From Pseudoxanthomonas sp. JBR18 (lineage in GTDB: Bacteria; Pseudomonadota; Gammaproteobacteria; Xanthomonadales; Xanthomonadaceae): DNA of 64,000 nt. A model generated the notes under the pieces. It was not told the origin of the DNA, ran no database searches, and saw only the letters and a list, made by a program, of their open reading frames with translations. Location: the NCBI RefSeq assembly GCF_028198165.1, contig NZ_CP116339.1:248001-312000 (forward strand), given 5' to 3'. Numbering within the stretch: position 1 is the first letter of the stretch; each line of letters starts with the position of its first letter. Shown here piece after piece: positions 50,640 to 59,983 of this stretch. Position numbers and translations under genes: made by a program.

Positions 50640-52792
50640 GCGCGACGCCCGCCAGCGCCGCGCCGGCGCCTCGACCGTCCTGGCGCGCGCAGGTCCGCGA
50701 GGCGCTGCGCGGGGAGGGCGCGGCTTGGCTGTTCGTGTTCAAGGTCCTGCTGTCGATGTACCTGGCCTGCGGGATCGCCATGCGCATGGGATTCTCCTCG
50801 CCGTCCACGGCCATGATCACCGTGATCGTGGTGATGAACCGGCAGAGCGGCATGGTCCTGGCCAAGGCCTTCTACCGCACCCTGGGCACCATCGTGGGCA
50901 GCATCGTGGCGGTGGCCATCGCCGCGCTGTTCCCCCAGCAGCCGCTGCTGTTCCTGCTGGCGCTGTCGCTGTGGGTCGGCCTGTGCGCTGGCGGTGCGCT
51001 GATGTTCCGCAACTTCCGCTCGTATGGCTTCGTCCTGTCCGGCTATACGGTGGCGATCATCGCCCTGCCTGCGGTCAATGCGCCGACCGCGGTCTTCACC
51101 CTGGCCACCGCGCGCCTGACCGAAGTGTTGCTCGGCCTGCTGGTCAGCGCGGTGGTGTTCGACGTGGTGTTCCCCGTCCGCCTGCGCAACAGCCTGCGCA
51201 CGGCTTCCAACGGCTTGATGAGCGCATTTCTGGACTTCGTGCGCGACGGCACCCGCGGGGCGCTGCCGCGTGCGCAGATGGAACAGGCGCATCTGCGTTT
51301 CGTGCGCGAGTCGATGAGCCTGGAGGACCTGCGGGCCTCGGTGGTGTTCGAGGATCCGGAGGCGCGGGTGCGCAGCCGCCGCATGCGCCTGCTCAACCAG
51401 CGCTTCATGGCGGCCTCGACCCGGTTCCAGTCGCTGCATCACCTGATCAACCGCCTGCTGCGCGGCGACTCGGACGACATCGTCGCCGGCGCCCTGATGC
51501 AGCTCTACCGCCCGCTGGGCGACGCCTTGGCCGAGCGCGTCGCCGGCGATCATGCCGATGTCACCCAGCGCCTGGACCAGGTGCTCGACGCGCAGCCCGC
51601 CCGCGCCGCTGGCCTGCGCGCGGCCCTGCCCGCCGCGCGGCTGGATGACTTCGACACCGGCGTCTCGCTGCTGCGGCGGTTCACCGCCGAACTGCGCGAC
51701 ATGACCCATACCGCCGCGGCGCTGCAGCAGCCTGGCCTGCGCGGAAAGCTGCACCGCGCCAGCGAGAAGGTCCGCTTCCGCTACGCCACCGATTTGGCGG
51801 CGGTCGCCGTGACGGTGGCGCGCAGCTTCCTGGTCTCGCTGCTGCTCGGCCTGGCCTGGATCCATAGCGGCTGGAGCAGTGGCGCCGGGGCGCTGGCCAA
51901 TGTCATCGCCTTTACCGCGATCCTGGCCGCCGGCGCCAACCCCGCCGCCGCCGCGGTGCAGATCACCAAGGGCTTCAGCCTGGGCGTGCTCATGGCCGTC
52001 GTCTGCTTCACCCTGGTCCTGCCGCGCCTGGACAGCTTCCCGATGCTGGTGCTGGGGACCGCACCGTTCCTGATGGTGGCCGTGTATCTGTCCACGCGCC
52101 CGCCGCTGTTCGGGCTGAGCCTGGGCACCTGCCTGGGCTTCATGGTCACGCTGGGGCTCGGCCTGTCACCAAGCCAGGACGTGGCCAGCCTGCTCAACAA
52201 CGGCATGGCCTTCCTGCTCGGCGCGATCCTGGCGATGCTCGCCTTCCAGCTGATCCCCTCGGTGGTCGGCACGCAGTGGCAGCGTCGGCGCCTGCTTACC
52301 GAACTGCGCCGCCAGGTGGCCCTGGCCGCCCGCGCGCCGCTGGATGGATTGGCGCCGCGTTTCGAGAGCGTCAGCCGCGACCTGTTCCTGCAGGTGATCA
52401 CCTACACCCAGCCCGGAAGCCAGGAATCGCGCACTCTGCTGGCCTGGGCGCTGGCCGTGCACGAGACCGGCCGAACGCTGATCGAGCTGCGCCACGACAG
52501 CCTGGATGCGGCCGTCCCCGCGGACATCGAGCGCGAGATCGACGCGGCCGTGGCGGCGATCGCGCGCCTGTACGAACACCTCGGCGCCGCCGATCACGAC
52601 GCGGCCTCCCGGCATCTGGACGCCGCCCTGTCGCTGACCGCCATCGATGGCGCCGTCCCCGCCCGCCTGCAGCCGGTGCGCGAGCACCTGCACCTGTTGC
52701 GCAGCGCCCTGCGCGACGCCGATTCGGTCCTCTCCGGCGCGGCCGGCGCTCACCCTGATACCCCCTCGGAGCACGCCCATGCTGCCTCCTGA
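50636..52792 (+). CDS. FUSC/AaeB-type inner-membrane efflux protein
   Basis: A 718-residue protein with two sets of about five membrane helices (roughly residues 30-195 and 385-545) separated and followed by large soluble domains. This is the FUSC family, which includes E. coli AaeB (p-hydroxybenzoate efflux) and plant aluminium-activated channels. Recognised segments are GFSSPSTAMITVIVVM and FTAILAAGANPAAAAVQ. The start is GTG in the GTGA overlap with marR. Together with the DUF1656 protein and the HlyD-type protein that follow, it matches an AaeXAB unit. Confidence 0.9.
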   Translation: MSATPASAAPAPRPSWRAQVREALRGEGAAWLFVFKVLLSMYLACGIAMRMGFSSPSTAMITVIVVMNRQSGMVLAKAFYRTLGTIVGSIVAVAIAALFPQQPLLFLLALSLWVGLCAGGALMFRNFRSYGFVLSGYTVAIIALPAVNAPTAVFTLATARLTEVLLGLLVSAVVFDVVFPVRLRNSLRTASNGLMSAFLDFVRDGTRGALPRAQMEQAHLRFVRESMSLEDLRASVVFEDPEARVRSRRMRLLNQRFMAASTRFQSLHHLINRLLRGDSDDIVAGALMQLYRPLGDALAERVAGDHADVTQRLDQVLDAQPARAAGLRAALPAARLDDFDTGVSLLRRFTAELRDMTHTAAALQQPGLRGKLHRASEKVRFRYATDLAAVAVTVARSFLVSLLLGLAWIHSGWSSGAGALANVIAFTAILAAGANPAAAAVQITKGFSLGVLMAVVCFTLVLPRLDSFPMLVLGTAPFLMVAVYLSTRPPLFGLSLGTCLGFMVTLGLGLSPSQDVASLLNNGMAFLLGAILAMLAFQLIPSVVGTQWQRRRLLTELRRQVALAARAPLDGLAPRFESVSRDLFLQVITYTQPGSQESRTLLAWALAVHETGRTLIELRHDSLDAAVPADIEREIDAAVAAIARLYEHLGAADHDAASRHLDAALSLTAIDGAVPARLQPVREHLHLLRSALRDADSVLSGAAGAHPDTPSEHAHAAS

Positions 52793-52982
52793 AATCTCCA
52801 TCGGCGGGGTCTATGTGCCCGGCCTGCTGGTCCTGGCCGCCGGCCTGTTCGTCCTGTTCTGGCTGCTGGACGGATTGGCCGGTCGCGTCGGCCTGTATCG
52901 GCACGCCTGGCATCCCCCGCTGTTCCGCCTGGCCCTGTATGTCTGCGTCTTCGGCTTGCTCGGCCTGATGCTGTTGACCTAG
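52779..52982 (+). CDS. DUF1656 membrane protein (AaeX-like)
   Basis: A 67-residue protein with two hydrophobic helices and the DUF1656 opening PPEISIGGVYVPGLL, the same type as AaeX of E. coli. It overlaps the end of the FUSC gene by 14 bases and precedes the HlyD-type gene by 108 bases. Its role in the efflux complex is not known; it probably helps assembly in the inner membrane. Confidence 0.88.
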   Translation: MLPPEISIGGVYVPGLLVLAAGLFVLFWLLDGLAGRVGLYRHAWHPPLFRLALYVCVFGLLGLMLLT

Positions 52983-53090
52983 CGCGGCCCGCCTCGGCCG
53001 CCACCGCGCGCACGCGACATCGCCAGCGCCGCGCCGCCGACCGGATCGTGACCCGGCTTTCCTTTCCATCCCGAACCCACTTCCGCCCCC

Positions 53091-54101
53091 ATGAATACAC
53101 CCGCCCTGATCCGCACCGCCCTGACCGGCATCGTGGTCCTGGCCGCCGCCCTGATCGGCTACGCGCTTTGGAACCACTACATGTATTCGCCCTGGACCCG
53201 CGATGGCCGGGTCCGTGCCGAGATCGTGCGCGTCGCCCCGGACGTGTCCGGCCTCGTGGCCGAGGTCGATGTGCAGGACAACCAGCACGTCAAGGCTGGC
53301 CAGGTCCTGTTCCGCATCGATCCGCGCCGCTTCGAACTGGCCGTTGCCCAGGCCCGGGCCGATCTGGGCGCCGCGCAGGCCGCGGCGCGCGCCGCCGGCG
53401 CCAACATCTCCGCCGCCGCGGCCAGCACCACGGCCAGCCAGGCCGATTACCAGAAGTACGCGGCCCAGGCCCAGCGTCGCGAGGCCGCCGCCTCGGTGAT
53501 CTCGGCCGAGGCCCGCGCCGATGCCGCCGCCACCGCACGCGCCGCGCAGGCTGCGGTGGAACAGGCCCGTGCCAACCGCAGTGCCGCCACCGCCTCGCAA
53601 TCCAAGGCGTTGGCCGCGGTGGAACAGGCCCAGGCCGCGCTGGACCTGGCTCAACTCAATCTGGAGCGTGCCACCGTGCGCGCCGCCGCCGAGGGCGACA
53701 TCACCAACCTCAACGTGCGCGTGGGCGACTACGCCAGCGCCGGCGCCGCGCGCATGGCGCTGGTGCGCAGCGACACGATGTGGGTCTACGGCTACTTCGA
53801 AGAAACCAAGCTGCCGCACATCCGCGCCGGCGACGCCGCCGACATCCGCCTGATGAGCGACGGCCGCGCGCTGCACGGCACCGTCGAAGGCATCGCCCGC
53901 GGCATTACCGATGCCGACAACCCGACCAGCAGCAGCGATCTGCTGGCTTCGGTCAGCCCGACCTTCAACTGGATCCGCCTGGCCCAGCGCGTGCCGGTGC
54001 GGGTGCGCATCGATCCGGCCAGCGTCCCCAAGGACATGGTGCTGGCCGCCGGCATGACCGCCTCGGTCACCGTGCATCCGGCGCAGCGCGACGCACGCTG
54101 A
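53091..54101 (+). CDS. HlyD-type periplasmic adaptor (AaeA-like)
   Basis: A 336-residue membrane-fusion protein. One N-terminal membrane helix (ALTGIVVLAAALIGYALW) is followed by a lipoyl half (RVRAEIVRVAPDVSGLVAEVDVQDNQHVKAGQVLFRID), a long alpha-helical hairpin rich in Ala/Gln (residues 85-190), the second lipoyl half, and a barrel with MWVYGYFEETKLPHIRAGD. It links the FUSC pump to an outer-membrane channel. The adaptor is the last gene of the marR operon. A TolC-type channel gene is not in the window, so a shared one must be used. Confidence 0.92.
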   Translation: MNTPALIRTALTGIVVLAAALIGYALWNHYMYSPWTRDGRVRAEIVRVAPDVSGLVAEVDVQDNQHVKAGQVLFRIDPRRFELAVAQARADLGAAQAAARAAGANISAAAASTTASQADYQKYAAQAQRREAAASVISAEARADAAATARAAQAAVEQARANRSAATASQSKALAAVEQAQAALDLAQLNLERATVRAAAEGDITNLNVRVGDYASAGAARMALVRSDTMWVYGYFEETKLPHIRAGDAADIRLMSDGRALHGTVEGIARGITDADNPTSSSDLLASVSPTFNWIRLAQRVPVRVRIDPASVPKDMVLAAGMTASVTVHPAQRDAR

Positions 54102-54153
54102 GGATCTCGCCGGCGAGGGTCGCGAGGCTTTGAAGGGCCTGACTGGAAAAACC

Positions 54154-54180
54154 TCATCGCCGCCATGGCGGCTCCCACGA
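54154..54180. repeat. REP-like element, copy 3 (single arm)
   Basis: TCATCGCCGCCATGGCGGCT followed by CCCACGA matches the right arm of the 16949-17018 element almost base for base. The partner arm is not clearly preserved, only a GGCTTTGAAGG remnant about 25 bases upstream. Confidence 0.75.
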
Positions 54181-54208
54181 GGCCAGCCGCCTGGAGGGGA
54201 TGTCCCAC

Positions 54209-54241
54209 AAAAAAAGCCCCGCGCGTGCGGGGCTTTTTTTT
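54209..54241. terminator. Bidirectional intrinsic terminator between efflux operon and gltA
   Basis: AGCCCCGC-GCGT-GCGGGGCT is flanked by a run of A on the left and T on the right, so it ends both the plus-strand efflux operon and the minus-strand gltA transcript. Confidence 0.93.
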
Positions 54242-54257
54242 ACGTCGAAGGCGTGGA

Positions 54258-55538
54258 TCAGCCCTTCGGGTAGTCGCGCACGTCCGAACCGGTGTAGATC
54301 TGGCGCGGACGGCCGATGCGGGCTTCCGGATCGACCTGCTGTTCCAGCCAGTGCGATACCCAGCCCGGTGTGCGGCCGATGGCGAACATCACGGTGAACA
54401 TCTCGGTCGGGATCTTCAGCGCCTTGTAGATGATGCCGCTGTAGAAATCGACGTTGGGGTAGAGCTTGCGCTCGACGAAGTACTCGTCCTTCAAGGCGAC
54501 TTCTTCCAGCTTCATCGCCACGTCCAGCATCGGGTCGTTCACGCCCAGCTCGCCCAGCACCTTGTGGGTCATCTCGCGGATGATCTTGGCGCGCGGATCG
54601 AAGTTCTTGTACACGCGATGGCCAAAGCCCATCAGGCGGAACGGGTCGTTCTTGTCCTTGGCACGCTTGACGGCGTTCTCGACGTTGTCGGCGGTGCCGA
54701 TCTCGGCGAGCATCTTCAGCACGGCCTCGTTGGCGCCGCCGTGAGCCGGGCCCCACAGGGCGGTGATGCCGGCAGCGACCGAGGCGTACGGGTTGGCCCC
54801 GGTCGAGCCGACCAGACGCACGGTCGAGGTCGAGGCATTCTGCTCGTGGTCGGCATGCAGGATGAACAGCAGGTCCATGGCCTTGGCCACTACCGGGCTG
54901 AGCTCCAGCTCTTCGCTGGGCACCTCGAACATCATGTGCAGGAAGCGCTCGACGTAGCCCAGGCTGTTGCGCGGGTAACGAATCGGCTGGCCGTTGGTGT
55001 AGCGGAATGCGGCGGCCGCCAGGGTCGGCATCTTGGCGATCAGGCGGATCGCCGCCAGGCGGCGCTGCTCGGGATCGTTGAGGTCCAGGGTGTCGTGGTA
55101 GAACGCCGACAGCGAAGCCACCGAGGCGGCGAGCATGGCCATCGGGTGCGCGTCGTGGCGGAAGCCCTGCAGGAAGCTCTTGAGCGACTCGTGCATCATC
55201 GTGTGATGCGTCACTTCGTCCTCGAACTGGGACAGCTCGGTCTTGGACGGCAGCTCGCCGTTCATCAGCAGGTAGGAGACCTCGGTGAAGCTCGAGTTCG
55301 CGGCCAACTGGTCGATCGGGTAACCGCGGTACAGCAGCACGCCCTTGTCGCCATCGATGTAGGTGATGGCGGACTTGCAGCTGGCGGTGGCGCCAAAGCC
55401 GGGATCGTAGGTGAAAAGACCGGTTTCCTTGGTCAGCTTGGACACATCGACACAGTCGTTGCCAAGCGTGGGTTTCAGTACAGGCAGGGCCACCGGCTTG
55501 TCGCCGGCGGTCAGCGTGACCTGGTCAAGATCGGACAC
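54258..55538 (-). CDS. gltA: Citrate synthase
   Basis: A 426-residue type II hexameric enzyme condensing acetyl-CoA and oxaloacetate. The catalytic residues are the His in [13 protein letters not shown], the His in [17 protein letters not shown], and the Asp in [13 protein letters not shown] 55538 is the start: AAGGAG lies seven bases before it and the length equals that of E. coli GltA; a longer frame to 55580 is not needed. It is a single gene ending at a bidirectional terminator. Confidence 0.97.
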   Translation of the reverse strand: MSDLDQVTLTAGDKPVALPVLKPTLGNDCVDVSKLTKETGLFTYDPGFGATASCKSAITYIDGDKGVLLYRGYPIDQLAANSSFTEVSYLLMNGELPSKTELSQFEDEVTHHTMMHESLKSFLQGFRHDAHPMAMLAASVASLSAFYHDTLDLNDPEQRRLAAIRLIAKMPTLAAAAFRYTNGQPIRYPRNSLGYVERFLHMMFEVPSEELELSPVVAKAMDLLFILHADHEQNASTSTVRLVGSTGANPYASVAAGITALWGPAHGGANEAVLKMLAEIGTADNVENAVKRAKDKNDPFRLMGFGHRVYKNFDPRAKIIREMTHKVLGELGVNDPMLDVAMKLEEVALKDEYFVERKLYPNVDFYSGIIYKALKIPTEMFTVMFAIGRTPGWVSHWLEQQVDPEARIGRPRQIYTGSDVRDYPKG

Positions 55539-55714
55539 AGTGCACTCCTTCACGTGGGGACGCCAAAGCCTGCCGGCCATGGCGCGTAGACAGGATCCGC
55601 AGCTGAAACTCGCGCTACGGAGTCCGAGGATTATCGCATACGCCTCCGGATCGATGCCGGTTTTGAATGGATCACGTCACAGTCCTATGCCCCACCCAGT
55701 GGTGCAGGCACAAG

Positions 55715-55755
55715 AAAACGGCCGCGTCCCCTGCGGGACGCGGCCGTCTTTTTTG
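55715..55755. terminator. Intrinsic terminator downstream of rpmE2
   Basis: A 13-base stem, ACGGCCGCGTCCC with its complement, around a CTGC loop. T6 lies on the plus-strand side; on the minus strand the stem is followed by TTTTCTTG. It ends the rpmE2 transcript before the gltA promoter region. Confidence 0.88.
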
Positions 55756-55773
55756 CGAACAGCGAGCGTTCGA

Positions 55774-56016
55774 TCAGCGCGCGTAGCGCTTCTGGAACTT
55801 GTCGATGCGTCCGCCGGTGTCCATGACCTTGTGCTTGCCCGTGTAGAACGGATGCGAAGCCGAGGACACTTCAACCTTGACCAGCGGGTATTCGTTGCCG
55901 TCTTCCCACTTGACCGTTTCCTTGCTGGCCAAGGTGGAACGGGTCAGGATCTTGAAGTCGGAGGTGACATCGTGGAAGACGACGTCGCGGTACTGCGGAT
56001 GGATGTCGGCCTTCAT
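55774..56016 (-). CDS. rpmE2: 50S ribosomal protein L31 type B (zinc-independent)
   Basis: An 80-residue ribosomal protein. [16 protein letters not shown] at the start and [28 protein letters not shown] at the end define the B-type (C-minus) L31. It has no cysteine at all, so it cannot hold the zinc found in type A. In many bacteria this paralogue replaces the zinc form during zinc shortage under Zur; no Zur palindrome is visible in the 108 bases upstream, so here it may be the constitutive L31. Confidence 0.95.
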   Translation of the reverse strand: MKADIHPQYRDVVFHDVTSDFKILTRSTLASKETVKWEDGNEYPLVKVEVSSASHPFYTGKHKVMDTGGRIDKFQKRYAR

Positions 56017-56124
56017 GGGCTTACCACCAGGATGTCGAAAAGGTGAGCCGCGCATTGTAGCGGCCCGCTCAGGCGCCTGCAACTCCCGGCAGGACACCTC
56101 CGCCGGGACCACAGGCGAGCCGCC

Positions 56125-57063
56125 CTAGCCTGCCGCCAGCGCCGCCTTTACCAGGTCCTCGAACCGGGCCTGGTCGTAGCGCAGCAGGAGCCGGGCGTTG
56201 TCCGGGCGGCCGGTCTGCCGGTTCCAGTCGGTGATCGTGGCGCCCCGGGTCAGGGTGCCGACCAGCTCCACGCCCAGCGGACGCTCGGCCAGTTCGGTGG
56301 CGCCGTCCGGATGCAGGGCGAAGGCCATGGCCAGGGCGTCGGCGCTATGCCAGCGATCCCCGCGCCGATCGGCCGACCACAGCCGGGTCTGGCGCGAAAT
56401 CTGGTCGTAGAACGCCGCCCGCGGCGAAGGCGCCTGCAGCCACTGCTCCACCTGGGCGTGGGGCAGGCCGTGGGCCAGGGTGGCCTCCCAGTCGGCCACG
56501 TCGAAACGTTCGAAGGCCTGGAACACCAGGTGCGCCGCTTCCGGATCGAAGGCCACGTTGAACTCGGCCGCCGGGGTCAAGTTGCCGTGCGCCGACACCG
56601 CCCCGCCCATCACCACCAGCCGCTTGATGCGCTGGGGCAGCGTGGGATCCAGCTTGAGTGCCACGGCCAGGTTGGTCAGCGGCCCCAGCGTCACCAGCAG
56701 CAGCTCGCCCGCGTACTGGTGGGACAGGCGCAGGATCGCCAGTGCGGCGTGTTCGGCGTGGACGCCGTGCGCGGCCGGGGTATAGCCGACATCACCAAAG
56801 CCATCGTTGCCGTGGACATCGGCCGCGTCGGGCGACGGATGCAGCAGCGGCCCAGGGCAACCGGCATGGACCGGCACATCGCTGCGGCCGGCCACTTCGC
56901 AGAGCTTGAGCGCATTGCGCACGGTGTGGTCCAGGCCGACGTTGCCCGCGGCGATGGTCAGGCCCACGACCTCGTGCGCGGTGTCGTTGAAGGCCATCAG
57001 CAGGGCAAGCGCGTCGTCCACGCCCGGGTCGGTATCGATCAGCAAAGGGGTCTTTTCAGTCAT
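56125..57063 (-). CDS. Nucleoside hydrolase
   Basis: A 312-residue ribonucleoside hydrolase of the IunH family, splitting nucleosides into base and ribose. The calcium-binding motif is DTDPGVDDA (Asp10-Asp17). The VMGGAVSAHGNLTPAAEFNVAFDPEAA stretch holds the conserved metal and ribose residues, and WHSADALAMAFAL the last Asp. Base preference (purine or pyrimidine) cannot be read safely. A single gene between rpmE2 and recG, with no signal peptide, so it acts in the cytoplasm. Confidence 0.93.
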   Translation of the reverse strand: MTEKTPLLIDTDPGVDDALALLMAFNDTAHEVVGLTIAAGNVGLDHTVRNALKLCEVAGRSDVPVHAGCPGPLLHPSPDAADVHGNDGFGDVGYTPAAHGVHAEHAALAILRLSHQYAGELLLVTLGPLTNLAVALKLDPTLPQRIKRLVVMGGAVSAHGNLTPAAEFNVAFDPEAAHLVFQAFERFDVADWEATLAHGLPHAQVEQWLQAPSPRAAFYDQISRQTRLWSADRRGDRWHSADALAMAFALHPDGATELAERPLGVELVGTLTRGATITDWNRQTGRPDNARLLLRYDQARFEDLVKAALAAG

Positions 57064-57123
57064 TCCCCATTATGGACCGCGCCCAGTGAGGCCCGTCCAG
57101 CCGCCGCCGTACTGGGCGGAACG

Positions 57124-57153
57124 CAAAAAGAAGGCTGCCATCCCAGGCAGCCT
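57124..57153 (-). terminator. Intrinsic terminator of recG
   Basis: On the minus strand AGGCTGCC and GGCAGCCT pair around a 6-base loop and are followed by TCTTTTTG. It lies 90 bases after the recG stop, in the gap before the nucleoside hydrolase. Confidence 0.85.
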
Positions 57154-57240
57154 GTCGGAGAGAGGCGAACGAATGGCCAACCCTCGGTGGCGTGCCGCCT
57201 ACGGGTGACAACGCGCACGCCCGCCGGCGGCGGCCATGGC

Positions 57241-59403
57241 TCAAGCACTGGCATAGCGGGCCGCGCCTCCGATCCAGCGCGCGGTGATGCGCTCGGCCAG
57301 CGCCGGCGCGTGTTCGAGCAAGTGGTCGGCCAGCGCGTGCACCTGCGGCAACAGGCCGGCATCGCGCGCCAGGTCGGCCACGCGGAAGGCGGCCAGCCCG
57401 GTCTGGCGCGTGCCGAGCAGTTCGCCGGGGCCACGCAGCTCCAGGTCCTTTTCGGCGATGACGAAGCCGTCGCTGGTCTGGCGCATGGTGTCCAGGCGTT
57501 CGCGTGCCATCTGGGACAGCGGCCCCTGGTAGAGCAGCACGCACGAGGACGCCGCCGCGCCGCGCCCCACCCGTCCGCGCAGCTGGTGCAGCTGCGACAG
57601 GCCCAGGCGCTCGGCGTTCTCGATCACCATCAGCGACGCGTTGGGCACATCTACGCCCACCTCGATCACGGTGGTGGCGACCAACAGGTCGGACTCGCCC
57701 TGCTTGAACGCACGCATCACGGCCTGCTTCTCGGCCGGCTTCATGCGCCCATGGACCAGGGCCACGCGCACGCCGGGCAGGGCGGCGGTGAGCTGCTCGA
57801 AGGTGGTCTGCGCGGCCTGGGCCTCGACCCGGTTGGCCGGCCCGCCGCGCGGCGGGGCCTTCGGATCCTCCTCGGCCTCCTCGATCAGGGTGCAGACCCA
57901 ATAGACCTGCCGTCGCTCAGCGCAGGCCACGCGGATGCGTTCGATCAGCTCGGGGCGGCGCTCGGCGCTGAGGGCGATGGTCTGCACCGGCGTGCGGCCG
58001 GGCGGGAGTTCGTCGATGGCCGAGACGTCCAGGTCCGCGTAGGCGGCCATCGCCAGGGTGCGCGGAATCGGCGTGGCGGTCATGACCAGTTGGTGCGGCA
58101 CGCGGCTCACCCCATCGCCCGCGCGGGCGCCCTTGTCCCGCAGCGCCAGGCGCTGGTGCACGCCGAAGCGATGCTGCTCGTCGACGATGGCCAACGCCAG
58201 ATCGTGGAACGCCACCGCGTCCTGCATCAGCGCGTGCGTGCCAACCACGACCTGGGCCGTGCCGTCGGCCACCTCCTCCAACACCTTGGCGCGCGCCTTG
58301 CCGGTGACCTTGCCGGCCAGCCAGGCCACGCGCACGCCGAGCGGTTCCAGCCAGCCGCGCAGGTTGGCCAGATGTTGTTCGGCCAGCAGTTCGGTCGGCG
58401 CGGCCAGGGCGACCTGGCGCCCCGCCTCCACCGCCAGCATCGCCGCCAGCGCGGCCACGACGGTCTTGCCACTGCCCACGTCGCCCTGGACCAGGCGCAG
58501 CATCGGCTGCGGCCGGGCCAGGTCGGCCCGCAGCTGCGTGAAGACCCGCTCCTGCGCACCGGTGAGTTCGAACGGCAACGCCGCACGCAATCGCGCCACC
58601 AGGCCGCCCCGGCCTGAAAGCGCGTAGGCGCGGTGCTGCTGCAGGGCAATGCGCTGGCGACGCAGGCTCAGGTGATGGGCCAGCAATTCCTCCAGCGCCA
58701 GGCGCCGTTGCGCCGGATGGGTACAGGCCGACAGCGCGGCCACGTCGGCATCGCGCGCGGGCCGATGCATGGTCAGCAGCGCCTCGCGCAGGGAGGGCAG
58801 CCGGCTGCCATCGGGCAGGCCGAGCAGGTGCTCGGGAAGCAGTTCCAGCGCGGCCTGGTCGGGCAGCCGGTCCAGCGCCTGGGTGATCAGCTTGCGCATC
58901 ACTGCCGGGCCGACGCCCTCGATGGCCGGGTACACCGGCTCCAGCGTCTCGCTCAGCGGCGCCTCGCCTTCCACGCCGAGCAGCTTGTAGCTGGGATGGA
59001 CGATCTCCAGCCCGTGCTGCCCCGGTCGCGGCGTGCCATAGGCGCGCAAACGCGTCCCGACGGCGAACTGCGACACCTGGGCCGCACGAAAATGGAAGAA
59101 CCGCAGCACCAGCGTGCCACGCGACGCATCGCCGATGGCCACACGCAGCATCGGCCGATAGCGAAAGCCGCGCTCGACCGCTTCCACTACGCCCTCGACC
59201 TGCACGGCCACGCCGGGCTGCAACCGCGCGATGGGCGTCAGTGACGTGCGATCCTCGTAGCGCAGCGGCAGGTGCAGCCACAGGTCCTGCAGGGTCAGCA
59301 GGCCGCGCGCGGCCAGCTTCTCGGCGACCTTCGGCCCGACGCCCGACAGGGCGGAAATGGGCTGGGCAAAGGCGGGTTCCGGACTGCGGACGACGACGGG
59401 CAT
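57241..59403 (-). CDS. recG: ATP-dependent DNA helicase RecG
   Basis: A 720-residue helicase that reverses stalled forks and acts on recombination intermediates. The N-terminal wedge domain opens with ISALSGVGPKVAEKLAARGL. Helicase motifs include Walker A QGDVGSGKTVVAA, the DEQH box in AIVDEQHRFGVHQR, TATPIPRTLAM, and LLVATTVIEVGVDVPNASLM and HQLRGRVGRG at the end. Length is slightly more than E. coli RecG (693). ATG 59403 is chosen; a start 10-12 codons upstream adds only basic residues. It follows ridA and spoT on the same strand, the conserved spoT-ridA-recG order. Confidence 0.96.
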   Translation of the reverse strand: MPVVVRSPEPAFAQPISALSGVGPKVAEKLAARGLLTLQDLWLHLPLRYEDRTSLTPIARLQPGVAVQVEGVVEAVERGFRYRPMLRVAIGDASRGTLVLRFFHFRAAQVSQFAVGTRLRAYGTPRPGQHGLEIVHPSYKLLGVEGEAPLSETLEPVYPAIEGVGPAVMRKLITQALDRLPDQAALELLPEHLLGLPDGSRLPSLREALLTMHRPARDADVAALSACTHPAQRRLALEELLAHHLSLRRQRIALQQHRAYALSGRGGLVARLRAALPFELTGAQERVFTQLRADLARPQPMLRLVQGDVGSGKTVVAALAAMLAVEAGRQVALAAPTELLAEQHLANLRGWLEPLGVRVAWLAGKVTGKARAKVLEEVADGTAQVVVGTHALMQDAVAFHDLALAIVDEQHRFGVHQRLALRDKGARAGDGVSRVPHQLVMTATPIPRTLAMAAYADLDVSAIDELPPGRTPVQTIALSAERRPELIERIRVACAERRQVYWVCTLIEEAEEDPKAPPRGGPANRVEAQAAQTTFEQLTAALPGVRVALVHGRMKPAEKQAVMRAFKQGESDLLVATTVIEVGVDVPNASLMVIENAERLGLSQLHQLRGRVGRGAAASSCVLLYQGPLSQMARERLDTMRQTSDGFVIAEKDLELRGPGELLGTRQTGLAAFRVADLARDAGLLPQVHALADHLLEHAPALAERITARWIGGAARYASA

Positions 59404-59490
59404 CGCATTAGGATGCCGCCGGCCCGGAGGCATTGCCACCAGAACATCACGCGCGGCCGGGTGGGAAAAACCCCGCCGCGCGCGTCGGGC

Positions 59491-59877
59491 TTACGCGCCC
59501 AGCACCATCACCGCATCGACTTCGAACAGCGCGCCCTTGGGCAGGCCGGAGACCTCGATGGTGGAACGGGCCGGGAACGGCGCGCTGAAGTACTCCTGCA
59601 TCACCGCATTGACCGCGGCGAACTGACCCAGGTCGGTCAGATACAGGCCCAGGCGCACCATGTCGCCCAATGAGCCACCCGCGGCTTCGGCCACGGCCTT
59701 GAGGTTGTCGAAGGAACGCCGCGCCTGCGCGGTGATGTCGCCTTCGACCAGGTTGCCGGTCGCCGGGTCCAACGGGATCTGGCCTGAGAAATACACGGTG
59801 TTGCCGGCGCGCACGGCCTGCGAGTACGGACCGATGGCGGCCGGAGCGTGGTCGGTATGGATGATCTGCTTGGACAT
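59491..59877 (-). CDS. ridA: 2-iminobutanoate/2-iminopropanoate deaminase RidA
   Basis: A 128-residue trimeric enzyme, exactly the family length, hydrolysing reactive enamine/imine intermediates released by PLP enzymes. [29 protein letters not shown] is the N-terminal signature, and the catalytic Arg lies in [23 protein letters not shown]. It lies between spoT and recG; both gaps (about 90-105 bases) are short, so the three genes are probably one transcript. It may protect against imines from the serine dehydratase and MetB encoded elsewhere in the window. Confidence 0.95.
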   Translation of the reverse strand: MSKQIIHTDHAPAAIGPYSQAVRAGNTVYFSGQIPLDPATGNLVEGDITAQARRSFDNLKAVAEAAGGSLGDMVRLGLYLTDLGQFAAVNAVMQEYFSAPFPARSTIEVSGLPKGALFEVDAVMVLGA

Positions 59878-59983
59878 GGGGACAGGCCTCGAGCCGTTGC
59901 GAAAGAGGCGCGCATTGTAGGCGCTGCCCACTCCAGGCTCATGACCAACCACCGCCTCCATCCGCACGGCTGGCGCAGATGGC

